This document shows, in pieces, positions 1 to 10,859 of a DNA stretch of 64,000 nucleotides. The notes below the pieces were generated by a model that was not told the DNA's origin, ran no database searches, and saw only the letters and a list, made by a program, of their open reading frames with translations. Both the position numbers and the translations under genes were made by a program. The DNA comes from Ilex aquifolium (lineage: Eukaryota > Streptophyta > Magnoliopsida > Aquifoliales > Aquifoliaceae), in contig OX637399.1 of the NCBI GenBank assembly GCA_951799425.1, positions 33,019,701-33,083,700 on the forward strand. The letters run 5' to 3'. Every line of letters starts with the position of its first letter. The stretch's first letter is position 1.

Positions 1-130
1 ATTCAAATTCTAAATCTGAATCACATAAAAATCGCTGGATGTTATACAAAATTTTAACGTTTTTGAATCTTTCCAGGAAATAACCGCTGGTCTTCTTCTC
101 CATATCACACGGTTACTTCATATTGTGTTT

Positions 131-235
131 GGCAGGAGTTTCGAAGGTGATAGCAGTAGGATTTTCGAAGGTGATAGCAGTAGGAGTTTCGAAGGTGATA
201 CCATCAGCAGTTTCGAAGGGATACCAGTGGGAGTT
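131..235. repeat. 24-bp direct tandem repeat, about four units
   Basis: Four units share a TTTCGAAGG core followed by GTGATAGCAGTAGGAG-like sequence. The first two full units are nearly identical and the last two are more diverged. It lies about 400 bp upstream of the transposase start codon, so it is probably in the subterminal or promoter part of the MULE. Confidence 0.75.
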
Positions 236-469
236 CGACTTTTCCTGTGACTGCTGCCTATTCTACTAGTTCGGATTTTTCTGATGTATTTTCATTTTAA
301 TTTTATTTCTGTACATAATATGATTAACATTGATGCTTTCACAATTTACGTATAATGAAAGTTTATTGCCGGAATTTCGATATTTCTCACAGGAAGATAC
401 ATTTGAAAGTTATTTATCGGAATTATTATTAATTAATTTTCGTTTTTCCTTTGTACTTGCTGAAATACA

Positions 470-3327
470 ATGTTACTATGAATTGAATGTATTATGACGA
501 TCATCAACCTTTTTTTTTTTTTTAAAATTATGTTTTAAGTTCTTTTTCTCATGTTACTGTTCTGTTATAATGAAATTAGAATTTTTTTCATATTTTCATT
601 TTACCTTTATATTGGTTTGCTTGGTTTTAACAGATGGAGGATAACATATTGGTTTGTTGCAAGTATTGTTCTGAGACTGTTGTGCTAAGAATTACAATGA
701 ATTCCACATATGATGATGTGTTACTTGTGGTGTGTGACAATTGGAATGGGTTGAGTTCTAATTGTGTTGTACTGTCGTACGCTATTCCTGGACATCCGAA
801 TTGCGTTTTGCAAAATGATCATGATGTGAGAAACATGTTTTTAATTGCACGATCTGTACAGTTGAATTTTGTTGAAGTTACTGTTGTTGTTAAAGGGAAT
901 GTGATTCGTGATTTTGAGGGTGGGGAAGTGGTGGAAAGTTCTGAATTTATTGTTGACCCTGTTGGTTGCGAGGTTGATCTGCTCCCTCGTTTTTGTTCTC
1001 ACAATGAGAAGGTTTTGTTGACTGATGGATGGTCGATTGGAATAGTAGAGGTTGGTCAGAAGTTTGAGGGAGGAGTAGTTGAGTTTCGGAATGCTTTATG
1101 CAAATATGCAATAGAGGTTGGTTTTCAGTTTAATTATGTGAAGAATGAAAAAACAAGGGTGAAGGCTGAATGTGCCATGAAATATTCTGCTGGGTGTGAA
1201 TGGTTTGTTGTTGCTACTCTCCAGCGGATAAATGGATGGTTTTACATTAAGAAATTAAACAATCAGCACACATGTGGTGTGGCTGCACGTACGACAAATA
1301 ACAAAAGATTGACTTCTAATTTGGTTGGAGGTCTTATTGTTGATAACGTCCGACAAAAACCTGACACACGAACAGTTGATGTGAAAAGTATGTTTCATAC
1401 AGATTATGGGCTGACCATATCGTATGATCAAGCTTGGATGAGTGTTGAAAAAGTAAGGGGTATGTTGTTTGGGGATCATTCGTTGTCATACCAGCAATTA
1501 CAATGGTATGTACAGGCTGCTAATGAAAGCAATCCAGGTAGTCATTTTGTGTTGGAAGGTGATTCAGACTCACATCGTTTTAGTAGGTTGTTCATGTCAT
1601 TTAAGACATGTATACATGGATTTAACTACTGTCGACCCATATTGTTTATTGATGGTACATTTTTAAAGGGTAGGTATAAAGGCATTATTTTGTCTGCAAC
1701 TGCAAAAGATGACAACCAAGGTGAATTTTTTGTTTGGTTAATTTGGTGTTACTGATTTTATTTTACTGTTAAATTTTAATATTTTGCTTGTATGTTACTG
1801 TTTGTTGATGTTACTGTTTGTGTTGGTATATGTATTGCAGGTTTGTTCCCCTTGGCTTTTGCTGTTGTTGATTCAGAGAATGAGTGTAATTGGCGTTGGT
1901 TTTTAGAGCAATTAGCTGAGATTGTTGATAATAATAGGGAACTAACCATTATGTCTGATCACAACGTTGGCTTAATGGAAGCAATGCCAAAGGTGTTACC
2001 AACGGTGCACCATTCTTTCTGTCTACAACACCTAAAAGCAAATCTGAGAGATAAGTATAGTGGGGGTCGCTTTACACATGCGTTTCGCGAGCGTATGATT
2101 TTTTTGTTTACATTGTGTGCTTATGCTCCAACAGAGGCATTTTTCAATGAAAAGCTTGATGCGTTTCGAAGTGAAGGAGGAGCCATTGCTGATAAGTTCC
2201 TGGAAAACCTTCCGTTTGAGAAATGGACGAATGCTTTTTTTAAGGGGCGACGTTATGGGGAGATGTCTTCAAATGCGGCAGAGTCATTAAATGCTTGGAT
2301 CACAAAGTCACGTCACCTACCAGTCACAAGTATGATTGACACAATAAGGGGGCAGATCATGAACCAAATGGGGTGCCGCTTGAATGCATCGTCACAGTGG
2401 AACGACATTAATTGTCCAAATATTGAAACCAAACTTCAAGCTGCTTTCACTGAGTGTCGTTCCTGGTTTGTTAGGGTGTCATCAAGTCATGTTTACGAGG
2501 TTAATTCACATCCTTCAGTGACTGTAGACATTGAGAGTTGCACGTGCTCGTGCCACCAATGGCAAATCAACGGTTTCCCATATGCCCATGCTGTGGCTGC
2601 AATTCAAAAGAGTGGAAGAAACATCAATGAGTTTGTTGATTACTTTTATCAGGTTACTACTTACAGATTGTGTTATTCTGAGCCTATACACCCAATTCCA
2701 ACACTCGGTCGTCCTGACTTTTCAGCGGTTGACGTTGATATGTTGCCACCATTGTCAAAAAAACAACCAGGTCGTCCAAGGAAGCGTAGATTTAGGTCTA
2801 GGGGTGAGCTTGTTAGGAAAATTCATTGTGGCCGTTGTGGCCGTTGTGGTAGTCATAATAAGAAGACTTGTAACGAGCCATTGTAATATTCCTTATGTTT
2901 ATTTGGAATAAGATGTTACTTTATTTTCCATGTTATTTGAGTTTATCATGTCACACATTGGAATTATCATGGTTTATACAGTATGATTTTTTTAATAGTG
3001 TAGTGTTATCATCACATGTTCAATATGTGTTTCATGTTACTGTTAATGTTACTCCAATGTTACTAGTTAATGATCATGTGGCGATGAAATAATGTTACTT
3101 TTTAACAAGTATTTTGTGTGATTGCTTACTTTGGAGAAATTTTAATCAATTTAATACACATGTTACCTTGTTTTTGATAATTTAGCATGAATAGTTTTCA
3201 ACATTTTTACAAAGAAATTGTTCAAATTATTTCCATCCATGTGTATAACAACATTCACATTCCACTAACAACATCATTCCAGCATTCTAGAAACATATAG
3301 ACTGTCACAATTTTTATACATGTTACT
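470..3327 (+). repeat. Dispersed ATGTTACT octamer, + orientation (10 copies)
   Basis: Exact copies start at 470, 551, 1792, 1808, 2913, 3034, 3046, 3057, 3092 and 3320. All lie upstream of, in the intron of, or downstream of the transposase gene, and none is in its exons. Many continue as ATGTTACTGT. I saw no copy of the reverse complement in this half. The copies read in the same direction as transcription of the transposase. Confidence 0.85.
634..2886 (+). CDS. MURA-type MULE transposase (two exons)
   Basis: This is the DDE-type transposase of the element, expected to bind element ends and cut DNA in the nucleus. Exon 1 is 634-1720 and exon 2 is 1841-2886; the 120-bp intron (GTGAAT...TTGCAG) joins a split Gly codon in frame, giving about 710 residues. 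Order of domains: an N-terminal PB1-like segment, a MuDR DNA-binding region with a C-x-W and a distal H-x-C (about residues 150-240), the transposase core with FIDGTFLKG and TIMSDHN (first two acidic positions), the family block RRYGEMSSNAAESLN, a SWIM-type CxC motif, a basic GRPRKRR stretch and a C-terminal Cys-rich knuckle. In the SWIM motif the usual third Cys is Tyr (codon 2581-2583, reading PYAHA), so zinc binding there may be lost. No frameshift or internal stop was seen, so the gene may still be translatable. The intron carries two copies of the ATGTTACT motif. Confidence 0.88.
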
Positions 3328-3395
3328 GTTTGGGTTATTATTTCAATAAGAATGTGGACATAGTTTCCTTTGTTCGGCAAACATTCCATTAAAAT

Positions 3396-3514
3396 CAAAT
3401 ATCAACCTGTCAACAATTACAATCAATTTCTAACCAAATATCAACCACCCAACAATTACAACCACTTTCTAGGGCAAATATCAACCACCAACCAATTACA
3501 ACCAATTTATAACC
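3396..3514. repeat. 39- to 40-bp tandem repeat, three units
   Basis: Three consecutive units each start with CAAATATCAACC (3396, 3435 and 3475) and continue with CAATTACAA-like sequence. They lie between the 3' ends of the two convergent MULE genes, probably in the 3' untranslated region of the minus-strand gene. Confidence 0.7.
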
Positions 3515-3586
3515 TATCTAGCAATTAGTCTAACCAATCCTGCAATCAGCCTACAAATGAATAGCTACCACCCACAACAGAACTGC

Positions 3587-5864
3587 CTATTTGTCATGGT
3601 ATCTCTTTCTCAATCTTGATCTTGTCTTGTAGTCTTCAACAGTCCATGCATTCCTATGGTTTATGAAGGTAGACACCATATCGATCCGTAGAGCATTAAG
3701 TTGCGGTGGTTTCAATTTATCTTCTATGTGCTGTCCACGAGCAAGCTGCTGCATTAAGTAACACACGTACAATCCGCAGTCGACCCTGCATTCATGATTT
3801 TTCGTTAATGATACTAAATTTCAAGACATTAAATGTACAATATTGGACATTATTTACATACGTGTCAACTCGTTGTTGAGGACATTTCTCAAATGAAGAT
3901 ATTGGACACTTGATGTCTTGTGTACTGACAACAATGTCATCTTTGACTTCAATGACTTCATTTGTCCTTCTTTTGATGCCGACTCCACATAGTCTTTCTG
4001 CCATATAATACAATGCTGTTAATTTTGTACAACGAAAATATATCAAACAATATGGACTGTTCTAAGTGCTTCGTTCTCAACAGTCAACATTTGGATGGTT
4101 AATTTTTGAACCCCATTCTCAGCAATCAATCCAGAGTCACCTTCATTGTCATGGGAAGACTGTTGTGATTTTTTCTCTCGAGGTTCCACTTCATCTGGTT
4201 CCAAAAATGTTGATTCTCTGATGACCACATCAACAAACGCATCAAATGGTTGGTTGTTATCATTCTCCTTTTGGACATGATGATCGTTTGTTGGAACTGA
4301 AATTGCATCAGCATTTTCAGGAACATCTTCATTAACCACAAGATGTTCATCAGCAGCCACATTAGGTTCATCACCTCCAAGTTCCGATTCTGAATTTAAA
4401 CCAGTCTTGCATGGAACAGTGTTTTGTTGTGGAACCTCCACTCTATGATGTACATCCTTGCCATTTTTTCGAATTTTTTTTCGTAATTTTTTTTCAGCAA
4501 GTGTTTTCTTAAGTCTCATTTGGACAACATGACAACATCATTAGTAACATTTAAAAAATGTATTCAATAATTGTTCACATTTAATCGAATCAAATGACTG
4601 TGCATTACACAGTAACATACAAAGTAACATGCATTTTACTACAGTAACATTCACAGTAACATATATTTTTAAAATATTATCATCCATAGTAACATCAAGT
4701 TGAAATAGTAACACTGTCATGCAATTAACCAATATGTACCCAATAAAATCTCACCACTCATTTTTTAATCAAATGTCTGTGAGTTACACAGTAACTTGCA
4801 CAGTAACATTAATTACATAGTAACATTGGAGTCACATTTAGGTTTGTACTATTGACATCGACATTAACAACAATTTTTGATAGTAACATTGAACTAACAA
4901 ATTAACACTCCCATGCAATTAACAAATTGTCAAAATTATTAGAAATAAGATAACCCAAATTTTTAATAATACCTCATCATCTGTGATGTCGGCGAGTGTG
5001 TTTTGTCCGAGATACATCCATAGCTTTCTTAAATCCCATTTCATCCAACGGGGGAAAGCATCCGCATTGTCGGCCACAACAATAGATGTGTGTTCACATA
5101 TCAAATACTGCAAATTAAGTTTAGTTACATTATTCTGAACATATATTGTTTAAGGATTTTTAAAATCACTTAATAAAAAATAACAATGAAAAACTTACAG
5201 GTAACAGTACTACACAACCGGTTATTGCACTCGGTGTGTCAATCTTCAACCGTATAGAATTAATGATTGCATCAATTGTTGCTTGACACCAGTCATATCT
5301 TTTGATTTCATCTAAATTCTCAATATATGAGACATACCCCCACCCAATTGTTTGACCCATATTTGTAATCAGCAATGTCACTAAGACATATAATGAGAAT
5401 AACCTAGCAAAGTCTTCACAATCATCCTTATCATCACTCATGACAGCATCCTCCAATTTGTTTTTTATAATTGGTGCATTCAATCTTTTGGTGTTATTGA
5501 ATCTCCTTCTTACAAAATCTGACAGTTTCTTTGCACTTTGGGGGGATAAAATTGGATCCACACCATTTTCTATACCAAAAATGAGGGATACATCACTCTT
5601 CCGTATCTTTAAATGTTTCCCACCAATTCTAAATCTTGATGTGTCAACATCAAATGTGTTAATGATGTCCACAATAATTTTGTCATTCTTCTTGAACCAT
5701 TCCTTATCAACTTCATATTTTGATATTGCCTGATACAAATTCCAAAATAGGGTTCTCCTCAACTGTTCTTCGTGAACATCTTTGATGTTTAGTTCACTAA
5801 TAACCTTCACCAATGGCAGTAAGTTGGACCTGAATTGGTGAAATGATGATGTTTTTTGAGCCAT
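3587..5864 (-). CDS. Second MULE gene with C48/Ulp1-like C-terminal exon
   Basis: This minus-strand gene runs towards the transposase. The clearest model, read 5' to 3': exon 5864-5199 (start at MAQKTSS; an acceptor-like ATAG lies just before it, so an earlier exon is possible), intron, exon 5107-4973, intron, an acidic exon near 4519-4050, intron, exon from about 4004 to 3862, a 76-bp intron 3861-3786, and last exon 3785-3587. The first exon contains blocks typical of Ulp1-associated plant transposon proteins (RLFSLYVLVTLL, GWGYVSYIENLDEIKRYDW); the second has NADAFPRWMKWDLRK. The last junction joins PQQRVDT to VDCGLYVCYLM, which is the Gln/Cys box of C48 cysteine peptidases. The His and Asp of the triad, normally 70-100 residues before the Cys, are not visible, so protease activity is doubtful. 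The acceptor of the acidic exon is unresolved. Confidence 0.65.
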
Positions 5865-7106
5865 CAACCTATAATATGACAGTAACATATAAATAACTGT
5901 GTAGAATATATTAACATTACACCAATTCACTAGACTTAATGAATATACAACAATTAACCAAAGAATTTGTTCAAAATTAAAATAAAGAGTAACACTAATT
6001 TAGATTGTTTAAACACAATAACAACATCCTACGAGTGATTCTATTGCAAATTCATTGAGTACCCATTTTATATTTAAAATCAATAACAACCCCTACACTC
6101 AAATTCCATAAACTATGTAACATGTACAGTAACATACTCCAGTGTAAGATGTACAGTTCCATAAACTATGTAAAGTACTCTCACAGTAACATTAGAAAAT
6201 AAAAAAAAACCAAACCAATCAATTTCCAATGTATAACACAAAGCAAAAAAAAAAAAAAAATCATAATTCCCAAAGCTGTTATATATTAACAAAAAAATCT
6301 CAAATTGATCATAGTAACACTAATAAATAAACTGAATCATAATACAAACAAACACAATTCAGTACATTCATTTTTGAATATACGATTGATTCCATTTCAA
6401 ATTCAATGAGTTCACATTATACATTTAAAATCAAACAACAACCCCTACACTTAAATTCAATGCACATTAACATGTTTACAGTAACATCAACATGTTAGTA
6501 ACATCCACAGTATCCAAGCACATCCATACATTGAAAATATTAAGTCATTTTCTTATTTATCACACAGTAACCTGTGGAGTTTGAATGTACTCTTGAACCA
6601 GTGGTTCTTTATTTTATTGAACAACCAAGAAAGCAACAAAAAAATTCACACATCTAATTATATAACAAAATGATTAAGTAACAGTAACATGATCAAATCC
6701 ATCCCCATTGCCATATTGTGCACATTCCTCTCTCACAGTAACATTCGAAATTCCAAAGAAACCACATAAATCTATTTACAATCTATAACACAATGAAAAC
6801 AAAAATCTTAATACCAAACTCTTTTATACAGTAAAACAAAATAACAATTTTACTTTCGGAAACTTTTTAAAAAAAAAAATTCCAAAATCTTTACGATATA
6901 GGGTGTAAATGTTGTGTTAAAACCCTAAAAAAAACATCAAAGTTCATTATAAATCAAATACCTCTCAAATTTTTGAAGAATCCAAAAGATCTCTGAAGCT
7001 TTCAACAATGGCGACACCAACTGAAGCTTTTCGGCAATGGGATTTGACAACTAAAACCGATTTTCGGTTTGAATCAAGTTTGAAATTTGAATGCCAAGAG
7101 TAACAT
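4543..7106 (-). repeat. Dispersed octamer, - orientation (AGTAACAT on +, 17 copies)
   Basis: Exact + strand AGTAACAT copies start at 4543, 4611, 4623, 4643, 4655, 4688, 4802, 4819, 4882, 5881, 6128, 6185, 6480, 6497, 6683, 6737 and 7099. Near-matches such as AGTAACAC and AGTAACCT occur between them. Nine are packed into about 350 bp of one intron of the minus-strand gene (4520-4972) and most of the rest lie in its upstream region. Read on the minus strand they are the same ATGTTACT as in the left half, again in the direction of transcription. I saw no copy in the other orientation. Confidence 0.85.
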
Positions 7107-7456
7107 GAGAATTTGCCAATGGTGTCCACAGGAACCTTGAATGGTAAAACCGAGTCTTTGTTGTAGTTTAATGTAATGGGTTTTGAATTTTGAATATCAA
7201 TGGAGTCAGTTGTGATTTTGAATTATCGGTTACTGGATATTGGAGAAGGAAAAAGTTGAAGTGGAAGAGAATCGCCGGATTTGAAGCCGCTATAGAAGGG
7301 AGAGATGTCTCTGTGTAACCGTCAATGAAGAAGACAGAGAGTTTAACGACGTTAAGGGTTTTTTTAAGGGGTAGGGGTACAATGGTAAACATGGTAAAAA
7401 GTGGACTTAAAACCCTATAAGTTTTCTTGATGGACTTATCTCCAAATAAGTCCATC
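5931..7456. other. Non-coding right part of the MULE
   Basis: AT-rich DNA upstream of the minus-strand gene. It has repeated phrases (for example ACCCCTACACTCAAATTC near 6090 and a close copy near 6445) and seven copies of the oriented octamer. A short open stretch starting ATGGCGACACC at 7006 ends within about 35 codons and is not called a gene. From about 7350 the sequence resembles a transposon terminus. Confidence 0.6.
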
Positions 7457-7799
7457 TAGGGGGACCGGCCTCCAAATTTCCCAAAAAAAAATTTGCGACC
7501 CTAGTCCGGCCCGGCTTATGGACACCCTGTCCCTACCCCCACCCCACCGCACCTCACCTCACCCACCCAAACATCATAGAAAAAATATCCATTAATGTTC
7601 TAAATTAATTTTTTGAAAAAATTAAATGTAAGTAGTTACTAAAAATAATTCAAATTCAAATTTAAATGTGGGGTAGTTAACAAAAATTGTAGAAAAACGT
7701 TACATATGATGCATGTAAGAGTTAAATTAAAAATTATGAGAATTTAATATTTGAAATAGTAAGGCTTCTCAAGCACACTCTCCCGTGATTTCATTGTTA
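7457..7799. other. Intergenic AT-rich DNA
   Basis: No coding or repeat signal recognised apart from a C-rich run near 7530-7565. Confidence 0.5.
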
Positions 7800-7804
7800 T
7801 ATAT

Positions 7805-8138
7805 TGTTAGAATAAGTGGTTTATATTCAATATCTAGAGAGGTACACCAGACTCAAAAATAATGGGCCAGTTGTGCTCTGACAACTGGTCATCTAGTGGA
7901 TCTGAATTACTGCCGAAGTTGACGTTAGGAGAGCCATAAGTGCCTTCGAGATTTGCCCTAATTAGGATTATAATTTATAAATATATTAAGTTGTAATCCT
8001 GTTTCAGTATAGAATAAAAAAAATAAGGTAGCCGATCTCTCGTGGATCTAAGCAAGTTACCAAACCGCATAAAATTCTTGTATTACATCTTCTAATTTTT
8101 TTGTTTATTTAATTGTTTATCACACGCAAATCACAACA
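7805..8138 (+). repeat. Solo LTR, Ty1/copia-like
   Basis: A 334-bp sequence starts TGTTAGAATAAG and ends CACAACA, giving the TG...CA ends of an LTR. It is flanked by a perfect 5-bp target duplication TATAT (7800-7804 and 8139-8143). A TATA-like stretch lies inside. No internal region or second LTR is present, so it is a solo LTR left by LTR-LTR recombination. The copia assignment rests only on its size and TGTTAGAATAAG start. Confidence 0.75.
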
Positions 8139-8274
8139 TATATAATAGTAAGGATGCAATAGACCACAACATGATCTTTGGTGTCTAAATTTCATTTAAT
8201 ACATTTTTTTTTTAATTTCATTGAAAGGGATGTAAGACTCATTATTTATAAGCGGGTCTATCATTATAGGGAGT

Positions 8275-9110
8275 AAATATTGGGTGTAACGGTGACACCA
8301 TATCATCATTGACATGTGACATCACTATCCAATAATAAACCTACAAACAGGTAAGGTGAACCCCACTTAAGTGATTATTAAATGACATGGTAGGGTAGTT
8401 ACTGGACAGTGGTGGAGCCATAAATTTTGTTTAGAATGATCATCTTAACTATAAACTTAAATTTTTTTTCTTTCACTTGATAAAAGTAACATAACACATT
8501 TAAATTTATTATATTATATTTGTTACTCAAACATTTATTAGATACAAAATGATTCAACATCGATATGAATAACATATACAAAAAAAATAATAATAAAAAA
8601 GACTAATTATAATTATTTACAATTGATTTCGATGAGTTTTCATATTTTAAAGACGTTGTATGATGACTTCATTATTCTTACTATCGAGAATATATTTCTC
8701 TATATAAATAATTAACTCACTCGTTTGATTGTGTAACTTAATCCTCAAAATTTTTCATAACTTACAAAAATAAATTTGACATATCAAAAATTTGTCGAGA
8801 CGTGTTTGTAAAGTGTAAAATGTGTCCAAAAATTTATAGTTAATTAAGTATTTGTCTATACTACTTGATAGAACAAGAAATTGATAAATTGAACACAAAA
8901 TATATACAGTGAGCACCATAAAATATACTAAAAAGTTTTAGAAATATATAAGTAATAATTTTAAAAAAAAAAAAATTAGGGTGGGCCTGTGCCCTTTGGT
9001 CCACTATTACTAAAATATATGGGATCCATACATCCACATGTTATCTTTTCATTGGACGGTTACACCATATCAGTATGATGATATGGTGTAACGGTTACAC
9101 ATAATAATTT
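8275..9110. repeat. MITE with about 34-bp inverted ends, split by an insertion
   Basis: The left end reads AAATATTGGGTGTAACGG and continues to CACCATATCATC. The right end, reverse complemented, reads AAATTATTATGTGTAACC and also continues to CACCATATCATC. The stretch to about 8402 and the stretch from about 9006 together match the intact MITE at 56375-56604 in inverted orientation, so the element was originally about 230 bp. No clear target duplication was found. Confidence 0.6.
8403..9005. mobile_element. Insertion inside the MITE, family unknown
   Basis: About 600 bp interrupts the MITE. It begins near GGACAGTGGTGGAGCC and ends near GGTCCACTATTACT, so the ends are partly complementary (AGTGG and CCACT), and TTACT occurs at both borders. 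AT-rich, with no coding capacity seen. A non-autonomous DNA transposon is likely but its class is not certain. Confidence 0.4.
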
Positions 9111-9832
9111 TTCCACTATGAGAGGTGTATTTGAGGGAATTGTACACCGTAGAAGACCATACACATGAGTATAAAATAGAACTTTATCCAAAACCATAAA
9201 AAATAAAAAAAAGCTTGTCAACTAGTTGTTTGTATTGACTATTTGTCTAAACCCAATCTAATGATAAGAACAAAAGAAGAAAAACGAAAAACTATAAACG
9301 CGTATACCTACGACCACATGACTATTGAACTCCCAAATATGCATATTGTCATTGTGTTTTACCTTTGTAACATATTACCTCCCCAAATTTTGAAAACTTA
9401 CATATAATCCACTATAATTTTGGATCAATTCGAAACTATTACTACTTTTATTTAAATCGACGAAAAGTAATTTCAACCCCCGCCCAAAAAGTGTTTTAAA
9501 ATCAAGTAATGACATGCTTAGTAAAACTCTATACTCAGGGGGCGGCCTCTGACATTGTGGAGCCTAAAGCGACAATTAAAAAATCGATTTATTCTTCTTG
9601 TTTTTTAAAACCCCAATATTTATATTTTTTATTAAATTCTACTCCCTTAGTTTTAATATAACATCATACATAAAAATTAATTTGATTGAAGTTTGACATA
9701 TATTAGAAACAATCAACCAAAATTTTAGATAACTGCACTTATTTCTCTAAAACTTTTAAAAATATTTGAATCTTATTAAATAATTTAATTCAATGCAATG
9801 TATAACCTAGATCTCACAGTGTTGTGATGGTG
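9111..9832. other. Intergenic AT-rich DNA left of the gypsy element
   Basis: No gene, RNA or repeat recognised. The stretch ends at the target duplication ACAAT (9833-9837) of the large Ty3/gypsy insertion. Confidence 0.5.
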
Positions 9833-9837
9833 ACAAT

Positions 9838-10723
9838 TGATGATGCACAAAATCGTATGGTGCGAGATCAACAGTCACAAGAGTGATTAATGAGCAATCA
9901 ATGACAATTAAATATGAAAACAAGTAATAGAGAGTCAACACTGGAGATTTATAGTGGTTCGGTCTCAGACGACCTACGTCCACTCTTCGAACGGCGACGG
10001 TGGCCTTAGGTGTTTTATTGATCAACGGTGGTACTCCGGAGAGTTTACAATGAGTCTAGAGAGAGAGAGTAGAGAGCTTGCTGAGTGCAACTAGTGTAGT
10101 GTTTTTGTCTCAAGAGTCATCGTGAGTGTCATCGTGAGTGTCATGCCCTTTATACAGTGAGGGCTTACATTATATAGGCTTACCAAGGCGGTGACGTGAG
10201 GAAGAAGTCTACCGTGAATTTGGTAAGTACAAATATGGTAGGAGTGGACTTCTTTGGTAAGTAGAGTTATGGTAAGAGTAGGTTTCTATATCCCGCCTTT
10301 CTCTCCCTCGTGCTCCTATTCAATCGGAGGAAGACTCCTAACGAGGTAGGACTTCAATCCTTGTCTTGACCTTAGGCTTGCTTCGGAGTAGGCTTGGATG
10401 TGCATTAGTCTTGAGGTTGCACTAGGGCATGAAGAGGAGCAAAGGGGAGAAGCCAAGGGAGCAAGAGGTGAGGACCAAGGAGGGAGGCCATGGGCGGCGC
10501 CCACTTGGAGACTAGTGGGCGACGCCCACTTGGGACCTTGGTGTTGGCCTTGGCCAAATTCCTTTTATGCCCTCCGTAATTTAGACTTCTCTTTATGCCC
10601 TCCGTAATTTAGACTTCCCTTTGTGCCCTCCGTAATCTGGACTATTTAACTCCGCACGGGATTTCTTTGGGCTTTCTCGGTCCGTTCAAGTTGGGCTTAG
10701 CCCAGTCAAATTTGGACTCGTCA
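9838..10723 (-). repeat. 3' LTR of the Tat-type element
   Basis: 886 bp, TGATGATGCACA...GACTCGTCA on the + strand. It lacks an 8-bp GGCGGTGA duplication present in the other LTR. A minus-strand TATA-like GTATAAAGG lies at 10147-10155. It contains two GGGCGGCGCCC/GGGCGACGCCC motifs (about 10490-10530), a motif also abundant in the adjoining internal region. Confidence 0.9.
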
Positions 10724-10740
10724 TTTGCCCCCCATGCTCC
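10724..10740 (-). other. Polypurine tract of the Tat-type element
   Basis: Next to the 3' LTR the minus strand reads GGAGCATGGGGGGCAAA, a purine-rich tract where plus-strand DNA synthesis would start. It fixes the element's orientation. Confidence 0.7.
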
Positions 10741-10859
10741 AAGCTTCTAACTTCTGTTGGAGGAAAAGGTTGTGGGCATGTATTCTGTCTTCATTGGAGT
10801 GAGTCTGAATTTTCTTGCTTCCCCCGGTATCTTTTCATCCTCGAGGACTCACTAAATTT

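Larger units (their letters stand above)
1..7456. mobile_element. Mutator-like element (MULE) with two convergent genes
   Basis: The segment holds a MURA-type transposase gene on + and a C48/Ulp1-like gene on -, transcribed towards each other, in AT-rich non-coding DNA full of one oriented octamer. Plant MULEs that carry an Ulp1-like gene beside the transposase are known (the Kaonashi/KI-MULE type). The right boundary is a guess: from about 7350 the sequence becomes a terminal-looking stretch with a self-complementary pair of GATGGACTTAT-type segments ending near 7456. The left end was not found and may lie before position 1. I could not identify terminal inverted repeats or a 9-bp target duplication. 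Confidence 0.7.

Noticed and set aside
5440..5733. Plus-strand frame of 97 codons
   Set aside because: Antisense shadow of the first exon of the minus-strand MULE gene.
7168..7455. Minus-strand frame of 95 codons at the right end of the MULE
   Set aside because: No recognisable domain; it spans the terminal-looking repeat region.
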